This document shows, piece after piece, positions 1-9,484 of a stretch of DNA of 64,000 bases. How positions within the stretch are numbered: position 1 is the stretch's first letter; every line of letters begins with the position of its first letter. Origin of the DNA: Sedimentibacter sp. (GTDB lineage Bacteria > Bacillota > Clostridia > Tissierellales > Sedimentibacteraceae). The stretch spans positions 1 through 64,000 of the forward strand of contig JAHDLA010000020.1 of the NCBI GenBank assembly GCA_018436705.1, read 5' to 3'. The translations under genes and the position numbers were made by a program. The notes under the pieces are model-generated. The model was not told where the DNA came from and ran no database searches. It worked only from the letters and a program-made list of their open reading frames with translations.

Positions 1-213
1 AGAGAGTAATTCTCGCTATTTATTTATTAGATTTTAGTAGTAGCAGTAGTATTCTGTGGAGCTTGTGTGTAAACTCGCAGAGTTTTCCACAAATCCACAG
101 TTTTAAATATTTGATTGTAACACATGTATTGTAATCCTACACATAAGAGATTAAGGGCAAATACAATATTATTGTGCATTATGCTTTTTTATTATATAAT
201 TTTAAGAGATATA

Positions 214-222
214 TGCTATAAT
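214..222 (+). promoter_or_regulatory. Putative extended -10 promoter for recQ
   Basis: TATAAT at 217-222 is preceded by TGC, giving an extended -10 (TGn-TATAAT). The -35 region (about 194-199) is a poor match, as expected for extended -10 promoters. It lies 24 bases before the recQ start codon. Confidence 0.45.
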
Positions 223-245
223 TTAACATTAAAGGGTGTGTAAAA

Positions 246-2435
246 TTGGATAAAGCAGTTGAAATATTAAAGAAGTACTTTGGATATGATTCATTTAGAA
301 ACGGCCAAAGAGAAATTATAGAGAGCATATTGGCACGAAGAGATGTACTGGCAATAATGCCCACGGGAGGCGGGAAGTCTTTATGTTACCAGATACCTGC
401 TATTATGATGGAGGGGACGGCACTGGTAATTTCGCCTCTTATTTCATTGATGAAGGATCAGGTTGATTCACTTCGTCAAATAGGGATACCATCTGCATTT
501 ATAAATAGCTCATTATCAATGTCTCAATTCAGAGAAATAATCAATGACGCTCAAAACAATAAATTTAAACTTTTATACGTAGCACCTGAGAGGCTTGAAT
601 CAGAAAGTTTTTTAGAACTGTTGAAAAAAATTAATATTTCTATGGTAGCTGTGGATGAAGCTCACTGTGTTTCACAGTGGGGGCATGATTTTAGGCCAAG
701 TTATTTAAAAATAAGAGGCTTGAGAGGGTTGGCTGATAAGGGCGTAAATATTTCTGCTTTTACAGCAACGGCAACGCCAGAAGTAAAGCAAGACATAGTT
801 AATCTTATAGGGTTAAATGAGCATTTTGAAATAACAACGGGCTTTGATAGAGAAAATTTAAAATTTGAAGTTGTGAGAAAAAATAAGAAATTACCTTATT
901 TATTGGAATTTGTGAAGGAACACAGAGATAATTCAGGAATAATATACTGTCTTACAAGAAGGTTGGTCGATGATGTTTGTAGCAAACTTGTCGAATCGGG
1001 CTTCAATGCTGTGAATTATCATGCAGGTCTAAGTGATGTTCAGAGAGAAAAAAATCAGGAGGATTTTTTGTATGATAAAGCTGACATAATGGTTGCAACC
1101 AATGCTTTTGGAATGGGAATTGATAAATTGGATATAAGATATGTGATTCATTACAATATGCCTAAGAACATTGAGTCATATTATCAGGAAGCAGGAAGAG
1201 CAGGCAGGGACGGTGAGCCTTCCCAATGTATTTTGTTGTTTTCTGCCCAGGATGTTGTTATGAATAATTATCTAATAGATAACAGTGTAGGTGACTCTGG
1301 TTCTAAATCAAATGATTATATTAAGCTTAGAGATATGGTTAATTACTGCAATACTGACAAGTGTCTAAGGAAGCACCTCATAAGCTACTTTGATCCTTCA
1401 TATACAAGGGAACAATGCGGAAATTGCGGAAATTGTCTAAGTGAAATTGAAAGTCGGGATATAACCGTTGAGGCTCAAAAAATATTGTCTTGCATTTACA
1501 GAATGGGCGAAAGATTCGGAAGCGGGATGGTTACAGATGTGCTGAGAGGCAGCGGTAATAAAAGAATAAAATCATTTAATTTTAATAAATTAAGTACATA
1601 TGGCATAATGAAGGAATATGACCGGAATATATTGACAGAAATAATTTCATTTCTTATTTCCGAAGGATATATTAATGTGGCAGGTGATAAATTTCCTGTG
1701 CTGGCCATATCTAATCTCGGTTATTCCGTTCTGAAGGGAAAACAGACTGTTACTATTAGAAAATTAATTTCGAAGGACAAAGAAGCTACAATTGAAAAAA
1801 CGTATAATATAAACCTGCTTGATAAGCTGAAATCACTTAGAAAAGAAATAGCATCCGGCCTTAATGTTCCTGCCTTTATGGTGTTCTCGGACGCTTCTTT
1901 GAAAGATATGTGCATCAAGCTTCCCATAAACAGAAACGAATTTCTTAAGGTACTAGGCGTGGGAGAGATTAAAGCAGAAAAGTTCAGCAGCAAGTTCTGC
2001 GATGTAATAACAACCTACATTGAGGAAAACAGTATAGAAAAGCCGATAGAAAACAACGATAGTGTAAAGTCCGGTGCAGAAGATGAACAGCATCTGGTAA
2101 CTCATGAAAATAATGCAGAAGAATCAAAAAAGGAAGACACAAGGATGGTGAGTTTAAGGCTTTATAAAGAAGGGAAAAGTATAGATGAAATAGCAGCTGC
2201 CAGAAAACTGCTTCCCACCACTGTTGAGGGACACCTTGCAGACTGCATAAAACTTGGATATGAAATTAATATAAGAGATTTTATTTCTGAGGATGTTGAA
2301 AGACTTATAATTAATACATACAAAGAAATAGGCGGTACAAAGCTTAAACCTATAAAGGAAGCACTTCCGCCGGAAATAACATATGGTGAAATTAAAATTG
2401 CTCTGGCAAACTTATCAGGAGAAAGAAATGAGTAA
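246..2435 (+). CDS. recQ: ATP-dependent DNA helicase RecQ
   Basis: RecQ-family 3'-5' DNA helicase acting in recombination and replication-fork repair in the cytoplasm. Walker A PTGGGKS lies near residues 38-44 and a DEAH box (DEAHCVSQWGHDFRP) near 137-151. A helicase C domain with the QEAGRAGRDG motif follows. The Cys cluster CLRKHLISYF...CGNCGNC is the zinc site, followed by a winged-helix RQC region and an HRDC domain (about 520-600). The last ~100 residues form a helix-turn-helix-like domain common at the C-terminus of Firmicutes RecQ. At 729 residues it is full length. The start is TTG, with an AAGGGTG ribosome binding site 8 bases upstream. The 3' end overlaps rsmI by 8 bases, so the two are probably translationally coupled. 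Confidence 0.95.
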   Translation: MDKAVEILKKYFGYDSFRNGQREIIESILARRDVLAIMPTGGGKSLCYQIPAIMMEGTALVISPLISLMKDQVDSLRQIGIPSAFINSSLSMSQFREIINDAQNNKFKLLYVAPERLESESFLELLKKINISMVAVDEAHCVSQWGHDFRPSYLKIRGLRGLADKGVNISAFTATATPEVKQDIVNLIGLNEHFEITTGFDRENLKFEVVRKNKKLPYLLEFVKEHRDNSGIIYCLTRRLVDDVCSKLVESGFNAVNYHAGLSDVQREKNQEDFLYDKADIMVATNAFGMGIDKLDIRYVIHYNMPKNIESYYQEAGRAGRDGEPSQCILLFSAQDVVMNNYLIDNSVGDSGSKSNDYIKLRDMVNYCNTDKCLRKHLISYFDPSYTREQCGNCGNCLSEIESRDITVEAQKILSCIYRMGERFGSGMVTDVLRGSGNKRIKSFNFNKLSTYGIMKEYDRNILTEIISFLISEGYINVAGDKFPVLAISNLGYSVLKGKQTVTIRKLISKDKEATIEKTYNINLLDKLKSLRKEIASGLNVPAFMVFSDASLKDMCIKLPINRNEFLKVLGVGEIKAEKFSSKFCDVITTYIEENSIEKPIENNDSVKSGAEDEQHLVTHENNAEESKKEDTRMVSLRLYKEGKSIDEIAAARKLLPTTVEGHLADCIKLGYEINIRDFISEDVERLIINTYKEIGGTKLKPIKEALPPEITYGEIKIALANLSGERNE

Positions 2436-3291
2436 ATTATATATAGTGCCTACACCTATAGGCAATTTAGGAGATATGACTGAAAGAGCTGTTGAGGCTT
2501 TGAAGGAAAGTGATTTGATTTTAGCAGAAGATACCAGACATACACAGAAGCTCTTGAATTTTTTTGAAATCAAAAATCATATGCGTTCATATCATAAATT
2601 TAATGAGAAAAGCAGAAGTGGCGAAATTATAAGCGATATTGCAGATAATGACATAACTGTGTCGCTGGTAACCGATGCAGGAACACCGTGCATATCGGAT
2701 CCAGGATATGAGCTTGTTAAAAGCGCAAGAGAGGCAGGTGTTGAGGTAATTGGACTTGCGGGAGCCTCTGCTGTAACAATCGCTCTGTCGGTATCGGGTA
2801 TTGATACCTTTGAGTTTGCTTTTTACGGATTTTTGCCGAGAAAGAAAAGTGAGCTTGAAGATGCACTAAAAAAAGTAAAGAATAATCCTGTAAAGACATT
2901 TGTTCTTTACGAATCACCAAAAAGGGTAGTTAATTTGGTTAAAAACATCAAGGAACAAATGCCGGATGCTACTCTGTGTGTATGCAAGGAGCTTACAAAG
3001 CTTCATGAAAGCACATTTTATGGAAGCGTATCGTCAGTGGAGGAACAGCTTAAAAATCATGAAGATGTTGAAAGAGGCGAGTATGCCATTGTCGGATACA
3101 ATAACAATTATGAGGAAAATGAGCAAAGCTCTGGCGGTGCAAGCATTCACGGAATATTGTTTGACAAACTGTTTCATAAAGAGTATTCTTTAAAGGAAGC
3201 CGTCAGTGAAGTTGTAAGTGAAGGGTTGGCTTCAAAAAATGAAGCATATAAAGCTTCCTTAGAAATAAAAAAATTTATAGAAAAATATTGA
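2428..3291 (+). CDS. rsmI: 16S rRNA (cytidine1402-2'-O)-methyltransferase RsmI
   Basis: RsmI 2'-O-methylates C1402 of 16S rRNA using S-adenosylmethionine. The protein (287 residues) opens with the family signature LYIVPTPIGNLGDMT and carries EDTRHTQKLLNFF, DAGTPCISDPG and FYGFLPRK, typical of the SAM-dependent tetrapyrrole methylase fold. The start used is the ATG at 2428 after GGAGAAAG. An upstream in-frame ATG at 2383 lies deep inside recQ and would add 15 residues unlike the family. It overlaps recQ by 8 bases and is followed 10 bases later by the DUF554 gene, so all are probably co-transcribed. Confidence 0.95.
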   Translation: MSKLYIVPTPIGNLGDMTERAVEALKESDLILAEDTRHTQKLLNFFEIKNHMRSYHKFNEKSRSGEIISDIADNDITVSLVTDAGTPCISDPGYELVKSAREAGVEVIGLAGASAVTIALSVSGIDTFEFAFYGFLPRKKSELEDALKKVKNNPVKTFVLYESPKRVVNLVKNIKEQMPDATLCVCKELTKLHESTFYGSVSSVEEQLKNHEDVERGEYAIVGYNNNYEENEQSSGGASIHGILFDKLFHKEYSLKEAVSEVVSEGLASKNEAYKASLEIKKFIEKY

Positions 3292-3301
3292 CGGGGGAAA
3301 T

Positions 3302-3979
3302 ATGTTAGGCACAATAGTGAATTCATTAGCAGTAGCAGTCGGTGGACTGATAGGAGTCTTTTTCAGGAACGTGATACCCGAAAGAATATCAAATGCCATG
3401 ATAAAGGCTGCCGGACTTGCTGTTATTACAGCTGGTATTAAGCTGAGCCTTACCGGCCAGAATCTTTCACTTTTGATAATGTCGGTAATAATAGGTACAG
3501 CCATAGGTGAAGTAATTGATATTGAGGGCAAACTTGACGGTCTTGGAGCAACTGTGGAGCGTAAAATAAAAAGCAAGGAAAATAATATCGCCCTGGGTTT
3601 TGTTACATGCACCCTTATTTATTGTGTTGGCTCAATGGCAATAGTAGGTTCTATACAGAGTGGGTTGACTGGGAATCATGAAATACTATTTTCAAAAGCT
3701 CTTTTAGATGGCATAATGTCGGTTACAATGGCAGCATCATTAGGTGTAGGCGTAGTTTTCTCAAGTTTAAGCGTATTAATATATCAGGGAAGCATTACAT
3801 TGCTTGCTCAGTTTGTTCAATCACTTTTGAGCGATGTTGTTATAACTGAAATGACGGCCGTAGGGGGAACACTAATTATGGCTATGGGGCTGAACTTCTT
3901 GGAAATCAAACGTGTTAAGGTTGGAAATATGCTTCCGGCTATATTTTTACCCATAATATATTTTGTTTTTTTTAGTTGA
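3302..3979 (+). CDS. DUF554 family membrane protein
   Basis: This is a 225-residue, very hydrophobic protein with about six membrane segments. It matches the DUF554 family (B. subtilis YdfK/YqgA-like) in its opening MLGTIVNSLAVAVGG and its GTAIGEVIDIEGKLD and GSMAIVGSIQSGL motifs. The family has no established biochemical role; a transporter or channel function has been suggested from hydrophobicity only. A GGGGGA ribosome binding site precedes ATG. It sits in the recQ-rsmI operon and ends 8 bases before an NhaC-type antiporter gene. Confidence 0.8.
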   Translation: MLGTIVNSLAVAVGGLIGVFFRNVIPERISNAMIKAAGLAVITAGIKLSLTGQNLSLLIMSVIIGTAIGEVIDIEGKLDGLGATVERKIKSKENNIALGFVTCTLIYCVGSMAIVGSIQSGLTGNHEILFSKALLDGIMSVTMAASLGVGVVFSSLSVLIYQGSITLLAQFVQSLLSDVVITEMTAVGGTLIMAMGLNFLEIKRVKVGNMLPAIFLPIIYFVFFS

Positions 3980-3987
3980 GGTGTAAA

Positions 3988-5364
3988 GTGAATAACAAGA
4001 AATTAGTTCTTAATCCGATATTGATACTGATGATAAGCCTTGGATTCATAATTTGTTCAATCATACTATCAATCCCTTTATACGCTGCATTTATGGCTGG
4101 TTTAGTATTTACTTCTATTATATTAGTTAAAAGCGGATATAAGTTAAATGAATTATTGAAAACAGTGATAGATTCTGTTTATGAGATAAAAAATTTAATT
4201 GTTGTTATATTGTTTATTGGAGCTACTACATCAATTTGGCTTTCGTCAGGAGTTGTTCCCACAATTATGTACTATGGATTCACATACATGGAGGGAGTGA
4301 ATTTTTTATTTGCGGCATTTTTAATAATGTCTGCAGTGTCATTATTTATGGGTACAGCTATTGGCACAATAAGCACAGTTGGCATATGCTTGAGCGGTAT
4401 AGGAATGGGATTAGGGATTCCGAAGAACTTAATTGTTGGAATGCTTGTTTCAGGAGCATTCGTTGCTGATAAGATTTCACCGCTGTCAGGTCTTGTCAAT
4501 CTGCTGGTTACAACAACACACAAAAATTATAGGGAAATTTTCAAGAGTATGATAATAACGTTGGTACCCACAATAATTGTCACGGCGGCTATTTATTTTA
4601 TTCTGGGACAGAAATATACCGGAGGAGATTACAGCAAGCTGTTGCTTTACAAGGAAGCAATAGCTTCGGGTTTTAACATAACACCGTTTATGCTGATGCT
4701 TCCTGTAATAATACTGGGGTTGTCCATAGCAGGATTAAATTCAATTATTGTATTTTCTATAGGCATCGGTGTAGGTGCTGTTCTCAGCGCTGTCTTTCAA
4801 GGATCTTCCATTGTAGAGATTGTAAGCTCCATGCTGTTTGGATACAAAGGGAATACGCCATCAGCTGAATTGAACCAGCTTCTTGTAAGCGGCGGAATGG
4901 TGTCAATATTAGAGGCTATATTTATAGTTGTGACTGCATATGTGCTTGTTCGAGTGTTTGAAAAGGGAAACATACTTGTGCCTGTTATGGAAAAACTGGT
5001 TAACGGAATAAATACGAAAATGAGTTTAATATGCCGTACTGGACTTATGAGTACATTGCTTACTGTTGCAACGTGCGACCAGACTGCCGGAATTATACTT
5101 CCCGGCAAGATGCTTCAGGAAAAATATAAGGAGCTTGATTTGGATTATTCAATACTTGCAAGAACAATATCTGATACGGGGGTGGTGGTTGCACCACTGA
5201 TGCCCTGGAATATTAATTCATTTTTAATCAAGCCAATTATGGGGATTACCGCTACCCAGTATGCTCCATATTCTGTGCTCTGCTATGTGTGTCCGGTAAT
5301 CAGTATTCTGATTTCATATTTAGCTATAAAAAAACAAAAGGCAAAATGCAAAAATTTAAAATAA
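3988..5364 (+). CDS. Na+/H+ antiporter, NhaC family
   Basis: This is an integral membrane protein of 458 residues with about 11-12 hydrophobic segments. The family features are a serine/threonine-rich TAIGTISTVG segment and the later ADKISPLSGLVNLLVTT, matching the conserved DK(M/I)SPLSD(T/L) region of NhaC antiporters. It probably exchanges cytoplasmic Na+ (or a carboxylate/amine pair, as in some NhaC relatives) for H+. The chosen start is GTG at 3988 with GAGGTG just upstream; TTG at 3976 would overlap the previous stop codon and has no ribosome binding site. It is the last gene of the recQ operon. A second member of this superfamily lies at 51552. Ion specificity cannot be read from sequence. 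Confidence 0.75.
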   Translation: MNNKKLVLNPILILMISLGFIICSIILSIPLYAAFMAGLVFTSIILVKSGYKLNELLKTVIDSVYEIKNLIVVILFIGATTSIWLSSGVVPTIMYYGFTYMEGVNFLFAAFLIMSAVSLFMGTAIGTISTVGICLSGIGMGLGIPKNLIVGMLVSGAFVADKISPLSGLVNLLVTTTHKNYREIFKSMIITLVPTIIVTAAIYFILGQKYTGGDYSKLLLYKEAIASGFNITPFMLMLPVIILGLSIAGLNSIIVFSIGIGVGAVLSAVFQGSSIVEIVSSMLFGYKGNTPSAELNQLLVSGGMVSILEAIFIVVTAYVLVRVFEKGNILVPVMEKLVNGINTKMSLICRTGLMSTLLTVATCDQTAGIILPGKMLQEKYKELDLDYSILARTISDTGVVVAPLMPWNINSFLIKPIMGITATQYAPYSVLCYVCPVISILISYLAIKKQKAKCKNLK

Positions 5365-5368
5365 AAAT

Positions 5369-5392
5369 AAGCACAGCTAGCAGGCTGTGCTT
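5369..5392 (-). terminator. Putative terminator for the MFS gene
   Basis: A 9-bp perfect stem (AAGCACAGC/GCTGTGCTT) with a 6-base loop. On the minus strand it is followed by a T-rich stretch; on the plus strand no T run follows. It lies between convergent genes and best serves the minus-strand MFS operon. Confidence 0.55.
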
Positions 5393-5503
5393 GAAAAATA
5401 AATGCAATTTAATTCAAACTTTATTTGCGGACATATGGTCAAATCCAGACTATATGTCCATTGTTTATGTGGTAAATATAATTTTTGATGGACTTGATTG
5501 ATC

Positions 5504-6715
5504 TTATGATTCAGCGCTGGCATTATGGCTCTTCGGGGAATTATGATTGAAAAAAATACATAGTAATAAAGCAGATGCTGATGATAGAGCTGCCCCAAAT
5601 ATAAATGGCGCGTAGGAGCCGATATTGTTCCATAGTATCCCTGCAATTATGCTGGCAGGTAACAAGGCGATGCCTACAATTGTGGAATGAAGGCCAAGCA
5701 TTGTTCCTTTTAATTCACGGGGTGATATCTCAGATATGAAGGCTCTTTCTACGCCTGTTACCATTGCAGTGTAGAAGCCGTAAATTATAAAAGAGATAAC
5801 AAGCATCCACTTTTGAGATGCGAACGCAAAGCCTAGATATACGACTGCAAATAAAATATAACCTTTTATAAGAATTTTTTTTCTTCCAACCTTATCCGAG
5901 CGTTTACCAAAATGTATGGCAAGGGATGCAGCAGTTATGTTATAGATAAAGTATAAAAGAATCGTGTTTGTGCTTGTAAATCCTATGTCGGTTGCCTTTA
6001 GCAATAGAAAGGAATTGGAGGAGTTCCCCAGTGTAAAAATAAAGGTAACAAGTAGGTAAAGCTTTAAATTCCTATCTAGTTTTCCTGCATTGTTCCAAAA
6101 ATGTTCCTTCTGTTTTATTTCTCTGTTGCCATGTTTTTCTTCAATAAAGAAAAACATAAAAAGGGCAATCAGCACGGGTATAATTGAGAGCGCAAATACA
6201 GTTCTATAAGCATTATCTCCAACTTTTTTCAATAAAAAGAATGATAAAAGTATTCCAATTGCAGAACCTGCCATATCTAATGCCTTATGTATTCCAAAGG
6301 CCTTGCCCATATGTGATTCTTCTGCGCTTTCAGATACCATAACATCTCTCGGTGCTGTACGAATTCCTTTCCCAAGTCGGTCTATTACTCTTGCTCCCAG
6401 AACTCCCACCCATGAACCGGCGAAAATCAATGCCAGCTTATAAAAAAGTCCTGACGCATATCCGACAAATGCAATTGCTTTTTTATGATGGTATTTGTCG
6501 CTGAAATATCCGCTGAACACCTTTAGAAGACTTGCCACACTTTCGGCAATTCCTTCAATGATTCCAACCAAAACAGGTGTGGCACCAAATGATGTAGTCA
6601 GATACAAGGGTATGAGAGGATATACCATTTGACTGGAAATGTCAGCAAAAAAGCTGACAAGGCCGAGAAAAACAATATTACGCAGATGATTTTTTGATGC
6701 GTTATTATTTTTCAT
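5504..6715 (-). CDS. MFS transporter, probable drug/solute efflux
   Basis: This 403-residue major facilitator protein has about 12 membrane segments. It carries the DRLGKGIRTAPRD motif in the loop after helix 4, typical of a Firmicutes/archaeal MFS subgroup annotated as efflux permeases, and a GKRSDKVGRKK loop between helices 8 and 9. The start is ATG at 6715 with GGAG nine bases upstream; extending upstream would run into the marR frame. It overlaps the 3' end of the marR gene by 11 bases, so the two are translationally coupled. A MarR repressor paired with an MFS pump suggests inducible export of a toxic small molecule; the substrate is unknown. Confidence 0.85.
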   Translation of the reverse strand: MKNNNASKNHLRNIVFLGLVSFFADISSQMVYPLIPLYLTTSFGATPVLVGIIEGIAESVASLLKVFSGYFSDKYHHKKAIAFVGYASGLFYKLALIFAGSWVGVLGARVIDRLGKGIRTAPRDVMVSESAEESHMGKAFGIHKALDMAGSAIGILLSFFLLKKVGDNAYRTVFALSIIPVLIALFMFFFIEEKHGNREIKQKEHFWNNAGKLDRNLKLYLLVTFIFTLGNSSNSFLLLKATDIGFTSTNTILLYFIYNITAASLAIHFGKRSDKVGRKKILIKGYILFAVVYLGFAFASQKWMLVISFIIYGFYTAMVTGVERAFISEISPRELKGTMLGLHSTIVGIALLPASIIAGILWNNIGSYAPFIFGAALSSASALLLCIFFNHNSPKSHNASAES

Positions 6716-7199
6716 TGTTTTCTTTCTCCAATAAATTATTATCTTGCTCAACACGCTTTGCCATATTTGGAAAATCAGCTTTACTCTCTGTTTTTGAACG
6801 ATGATAAAGAATATCCAGCAATCGTGCAAATTCATTTTGGTCATTCTCGGTCAATGCCTCTAAAAGCCATTCGTAAAACATAGTTTCTATTTCAGTTTTT
6901 GAGTTTTTTAAGGTTTCAGCTTTTTCAGTTGCAAATAAAATTTGGCTGCGGCCATCACTTGGGTTTTTCTTTCGTGTCAAAAATCCTTTTGATTCAAGGT
7001 TTGCAGTCTGCCTTGCTGCCGCAGCTTTATCAATACCAAGAATCCTGCAAATTTCAGCTTGTGTAACTCCGGGCCGATGTCTAACAACATGAATTAAATC
7101 GAATTCAGATGAGCCTACTCCATAAGCTCTTAAAGTTCGTGTCGTAAATTTATTTATTTCACGTGCAATTTTTGTGAGTTTTCTTTTAGTTATATCCAT
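6705..7199 (-). CDS. MarR family transcriptional regulator
   Basis: This is a 164-residue winged-helix regulator. Residues about 35-100 hold the MarR helix-turn-helix (GVTQAEICRILGIDKAAAARQTANLESKGFL, shown in parts: recognition helix KAAAARQTANLE) followed by the wing TRKKNPSDGRSQILFA, which has the family's DxR signature. It precedes an MFS transporter gene with 11-base overlap. The promoter region contains a 13-bp inverted repeat overlapping the -10 box, so the protein probably represses its own operon and is released by a ligand or oxidation. Confidence 0.9.
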   Translation of the reverse strand: MDITKRKLTKIAREINKFTTRTLRAYGVGSSEFDLIHVVRHRPGVTQAEICRILGIDKAAAARQTANLESKGFLTRKKNPSDGRSQILFATEKAETLKNSKTEIETMFYEWLLEALTENDQNEFARLLDILYHRSKTESKADFPNMAKRVEQDNNLLEKENNEK

Positions 7200-7216
7200 T
7201 TAAACTGCCTCCAATT

Positions 7217-7254
7217 TAGTTGTAGTATCAACTAGTTAGATGATACTACAACTA
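7217..7254 (-). promoter_or_regulatory. MarR-type operator palindrome
   Basis: A perfect 13-bp inverted repeat, TAGTTGTAGTATC (7217-7229) and GATACTACAACTA (7242-7254), is separated by 12 bases containing a smaller AACTAGTT palindrome. It covers the -10 box and transcription start of the marR promoter, as expected for an autorepressor site. Confidence 0.75.
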
Positions 7255-7268
7255 GTTATCCTTGTCAA
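7240..7268 (-). promoter_or_regulatory. Sigma-A promoter of the marR-MFS operon
   Basis: On the minus strand, TTGACA (7263-7268) and TATCAT (7240-7245) are separated by 17 bases. This is a near-consensus vegetative promoter about 40 bases before the marR start and overlaps the palindromic operator. Confidence 0.75.
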
Positions 7269-7515
7269 CAAGATGCCAGGCTCTATTTATATATTGTAAA
7301 TAAGCTTAATTATCAGTCGGGTATTAATTTTTGAATGATACATACTTAATGGCGCAATTACTGCATAATCAGTGCAAATAATATACAAATTTATTTATTG
7401 TGTTATTATTAAAATATAATCACTCATTACGTTAATTAACATTTTTCTCGCATATCCTTAAAAAAATAAGAATAACTTATAAAAAGCTTAATTTGAAAGA
7501 ATCTATTTTTAAATG
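7269..7515. other. Intergenic stretch without recognised gene
   Basis: Very AT-rich spacer between the marR and pckG promoters. Both frames and strands are broken by many stops; I see no RNA gene or repeat in it. Confidence 0.5.
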
Positions 7516-7544
7516 TTGCAAATATAATTAAGAGAATATATAAT
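7516..7544 (+). promoter_or_regulatory. Putative sigma-A promoter of pckG
   Basis: TTGCAA (7516-7521), a 17-base spacer and a perfect TATAAT (7539-7544). The implied 5' leader of about 75 bases is AT-rich with no obvious structure. Confidence 0.5.
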
Positions 7545-7627
7545 TGTGTAGGTAGATAAATATTATAACACATATTAAAAAAACAAAGATATAATATAAC
7601 ATAATTAATAATTTTAGGAGTGCTAAA

Positions 7628-9421
7628 ATGCAAAAACTAACTTCGAATGTAAATGTTCTAAAATGGGTAGACGATGTCGTATCATTGACAAAACCGGCTA
7701 AGGTTATGTGGATTGACGGAAGCGAGGAACAATTAGACATACTGCGCAGGGAAGGCTGCCAAACAGGAGAAATGATTGCTTTAAATAAGGAAAAATATCC
7801 CGGATGCTATTATCATCGTTCACAGAAGGATGATGTTGCCCGCATGGAGGACAAAACGTACATATGTACAAAAAGCAAAGAGAATGCGGGTCCTACTAAT
7901 AATTGGAAAAGTCCAGAAGATGCATACAAGCTTGGCAGGGAGATTTTTGCAAATTCAATGAATGGTAGAACTATGTATATTATTCCATATTCAATGGGAC
8001 CTATAGGTTCGCCATTTTCAAAGATAGGATTTGAAATTACTGATTCAATCTATGTGGTTTTAAGTATGAATATAATGACGAGGGTAGGAAAAAAAGTATT
8101 GGATACATTGGGAGATTCCAATGACTTTGTAAGAGGACTCCACGGCAAGTGCACTCTTGATATAGACAAAAGATATATATTCCATTTTCCTGAGGATAAT
8201 ACAATCTGGTCATGCAATTCAGCATACGGAGGTAACGTGTTGCTGGGAAAAAAATGTTTTGCTCTTAGAATTGCATCATTCCAGGGATGGAAAGAAGGAT
8301 GGATGGCAGAACATATGCTGATCTTGGGAATTGAAAATCCTAAGAAAGAAGTAAAATATATAGCTGCTGCATTTCCTTCGGCATGCGGAAAAACGAACCT
8401 TGCTATGCTTATACCTCCGGAGCTGTACAGGAAAAAGGGATACAAGGTATGGACAGTTGGTGATGATATAGCTTGGCTTAAGATAAAAGAAGACGGTAGA
8501 CTTTGGGCAATAAATCCCGAAGCCGGATTTTTTGGAGTTGCTCCGGGTACAAGCGAAAAATCAAATTATAATGCTTTAATGTCATCAAAGAAAAATTCAA
8601 TATTTACAAATGTTGCCTATAATTTAGATGATGACACTGTATGGTGGGAAAGAATGGACAACAATCCGCCGGAAAATGCGCTGGATTGGCAGGGTAACCC
8701 ATGGAACGGCAAGAAATCAGGGGAAAGAGGAGCTCATCCGAATTCAAGATTCACAGCTCCGGCTAAAAACTGCCCATGTATTTCTAAAGAATGGGAATCA
8801 CCTGAAGGAGTGCCTATTTCTGCAGTAATATTCGGTGGAAGGCGCGCTAAGACTGCTCCTCTGGTATATCAATCAAGAAGCTGGCAGCACGGCGTATTTG
8901 TAGGATCAACACTTGCATCAGAAACAACTGCTGCAGCTGCAGGAAAAACAGGAGTTGTAAGAAGAGACCCTATGGCTATGCTTCCATTCTGTGGATACCA
9001 TATGGGAGATTATTTCGAGCATTGGCTTGAAATGGGTAATAAATTGAGCAATCCTCCTGAAATATTCCATGTTAATTGGTTTAGAACTAATGATAGAGGC
9101 GAATTTATGTGGCCGGGATTTGGAGAAAACTTCAGAGTGCTTGAGTGGATAATTAGGAGATGCGAAAACAAGGTTGATGCAGAGGCTTCTTCCATAGGAT
9201 ATGTTCCGAATGTAGAAGATATTAACAGAGAAGAACTGGGCATTTCAAATGAAGTACTACGTGAACTGCTTACAATTGATATAGATTCATGGATGGATGA
9301 TGTTAAGAGCATTGAAGAATTTTACAATAAAATAGGAAGCAGGCTTCCAGCGGAATTGAAAACAGAGCTTAATACATTAAAGCAGAATTTGTCCAATTCA
9401 AGAGAACCATCTATTGCATAG
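7628..9421 (+). CDS. pckG: Phosphoenolpyruvate carboxykinase (GTP)
   Basis: Interconverts oxaloacetate plus GTP and PEP plus CO2 plus GDP. In fermenters it links the C4-acid pool (citrate, malate, aspartate) to PEP, in either direction. The 597-residue protein is of GTP type, not ATP type: the P-loop is FPSACGKTN (residues 249-257), with the reactive cysteine of GTP enzymes at 252. VGDDIAWLK supplies the metal-binding aspartates, and GRRAKTAPLVYQ and FCGYHMGDYFEHW are further conserved blocks. A TAGGAG ribosome binding site precedes ATG. It stands alone between its own promoter and a strong hairpin. The citrate-lyase cluster at 20.8-30.2 kb could feed it oxaloacetate. Confidence 0.95.
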   Translation: MQKLTSNVNVLKWVDDVVSLTKPAKVMWIDGSEEQLDILRREGCQTGEMIALNKEKYPGCYYHRSQKDDVARMEDKTYICTKSKENAGPTNNWKSPEDAYKLGREIFANSMNGRTMYIIPYSMGPIGSPFSKIGFEITDSIYVVLSMNIMTRVGKKVLDTLGDSNDFVRGLHGKCTLDIDKRYIFHFPEDNTIWSCNSAYGGNVLLGKKCFALRIASFQGWKEGWMAEHMLILGIENPKKEVKYIAAAFPSACGKTNLAMLIPPELYRKKGYKVWTVGDDIAWLKIKEDGRLWAINPEAGFFGVAPGTSEKSNYNALMSSKKNSIFTNVAYNLDDDTVWWERMDNNPPENALDWQGNPWNGKKSGERGAHPNSRFTAPAKNCPCISKEWESPEGVPISAVIFGGRRAKTAPLVYQSRSWQHGVFVGSTLASETTAAAAGKTGVVRRDPMAMLPFCGYHMGDYFEHWLEMGNKLSNPPEIFHVNWFRTNDRGEFMWPGFGENFRVLEWIIRRCENKVDAEASSIGYVPNVEDINREELGISNEVLRELLTIDIDSWMDDVKSIEEFYNKIGSRLPAELKTELNTLKQNLSNSREPSIA

Positions 9422-9435
9422 TATTTAGAAATTAG

Positions 9436-9461
9436 AAATCCGGCAGGTATCTGCCGGATTT
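9436..9461. terminator. Bidirectional terminator between pckG and the SulP gene
   Basis: An 11-bp perfect stem (AAATCCGGCAG/CTGCCGGATTT) with a GTAT loop lies between convergent genes. The flanks are T-rich only in part on either side. Confidence 0.75.
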
Positions 9462-9484
9462 AGTTTATTGACTAATTTTACACT

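Noticed and set aside
5377..5646. Minus-strand open frame overlapping the end of the MFS gene
   Set aside because: It overlaps the MFS coding region in another frame, crosses the terminator and has no ribosome binding site.
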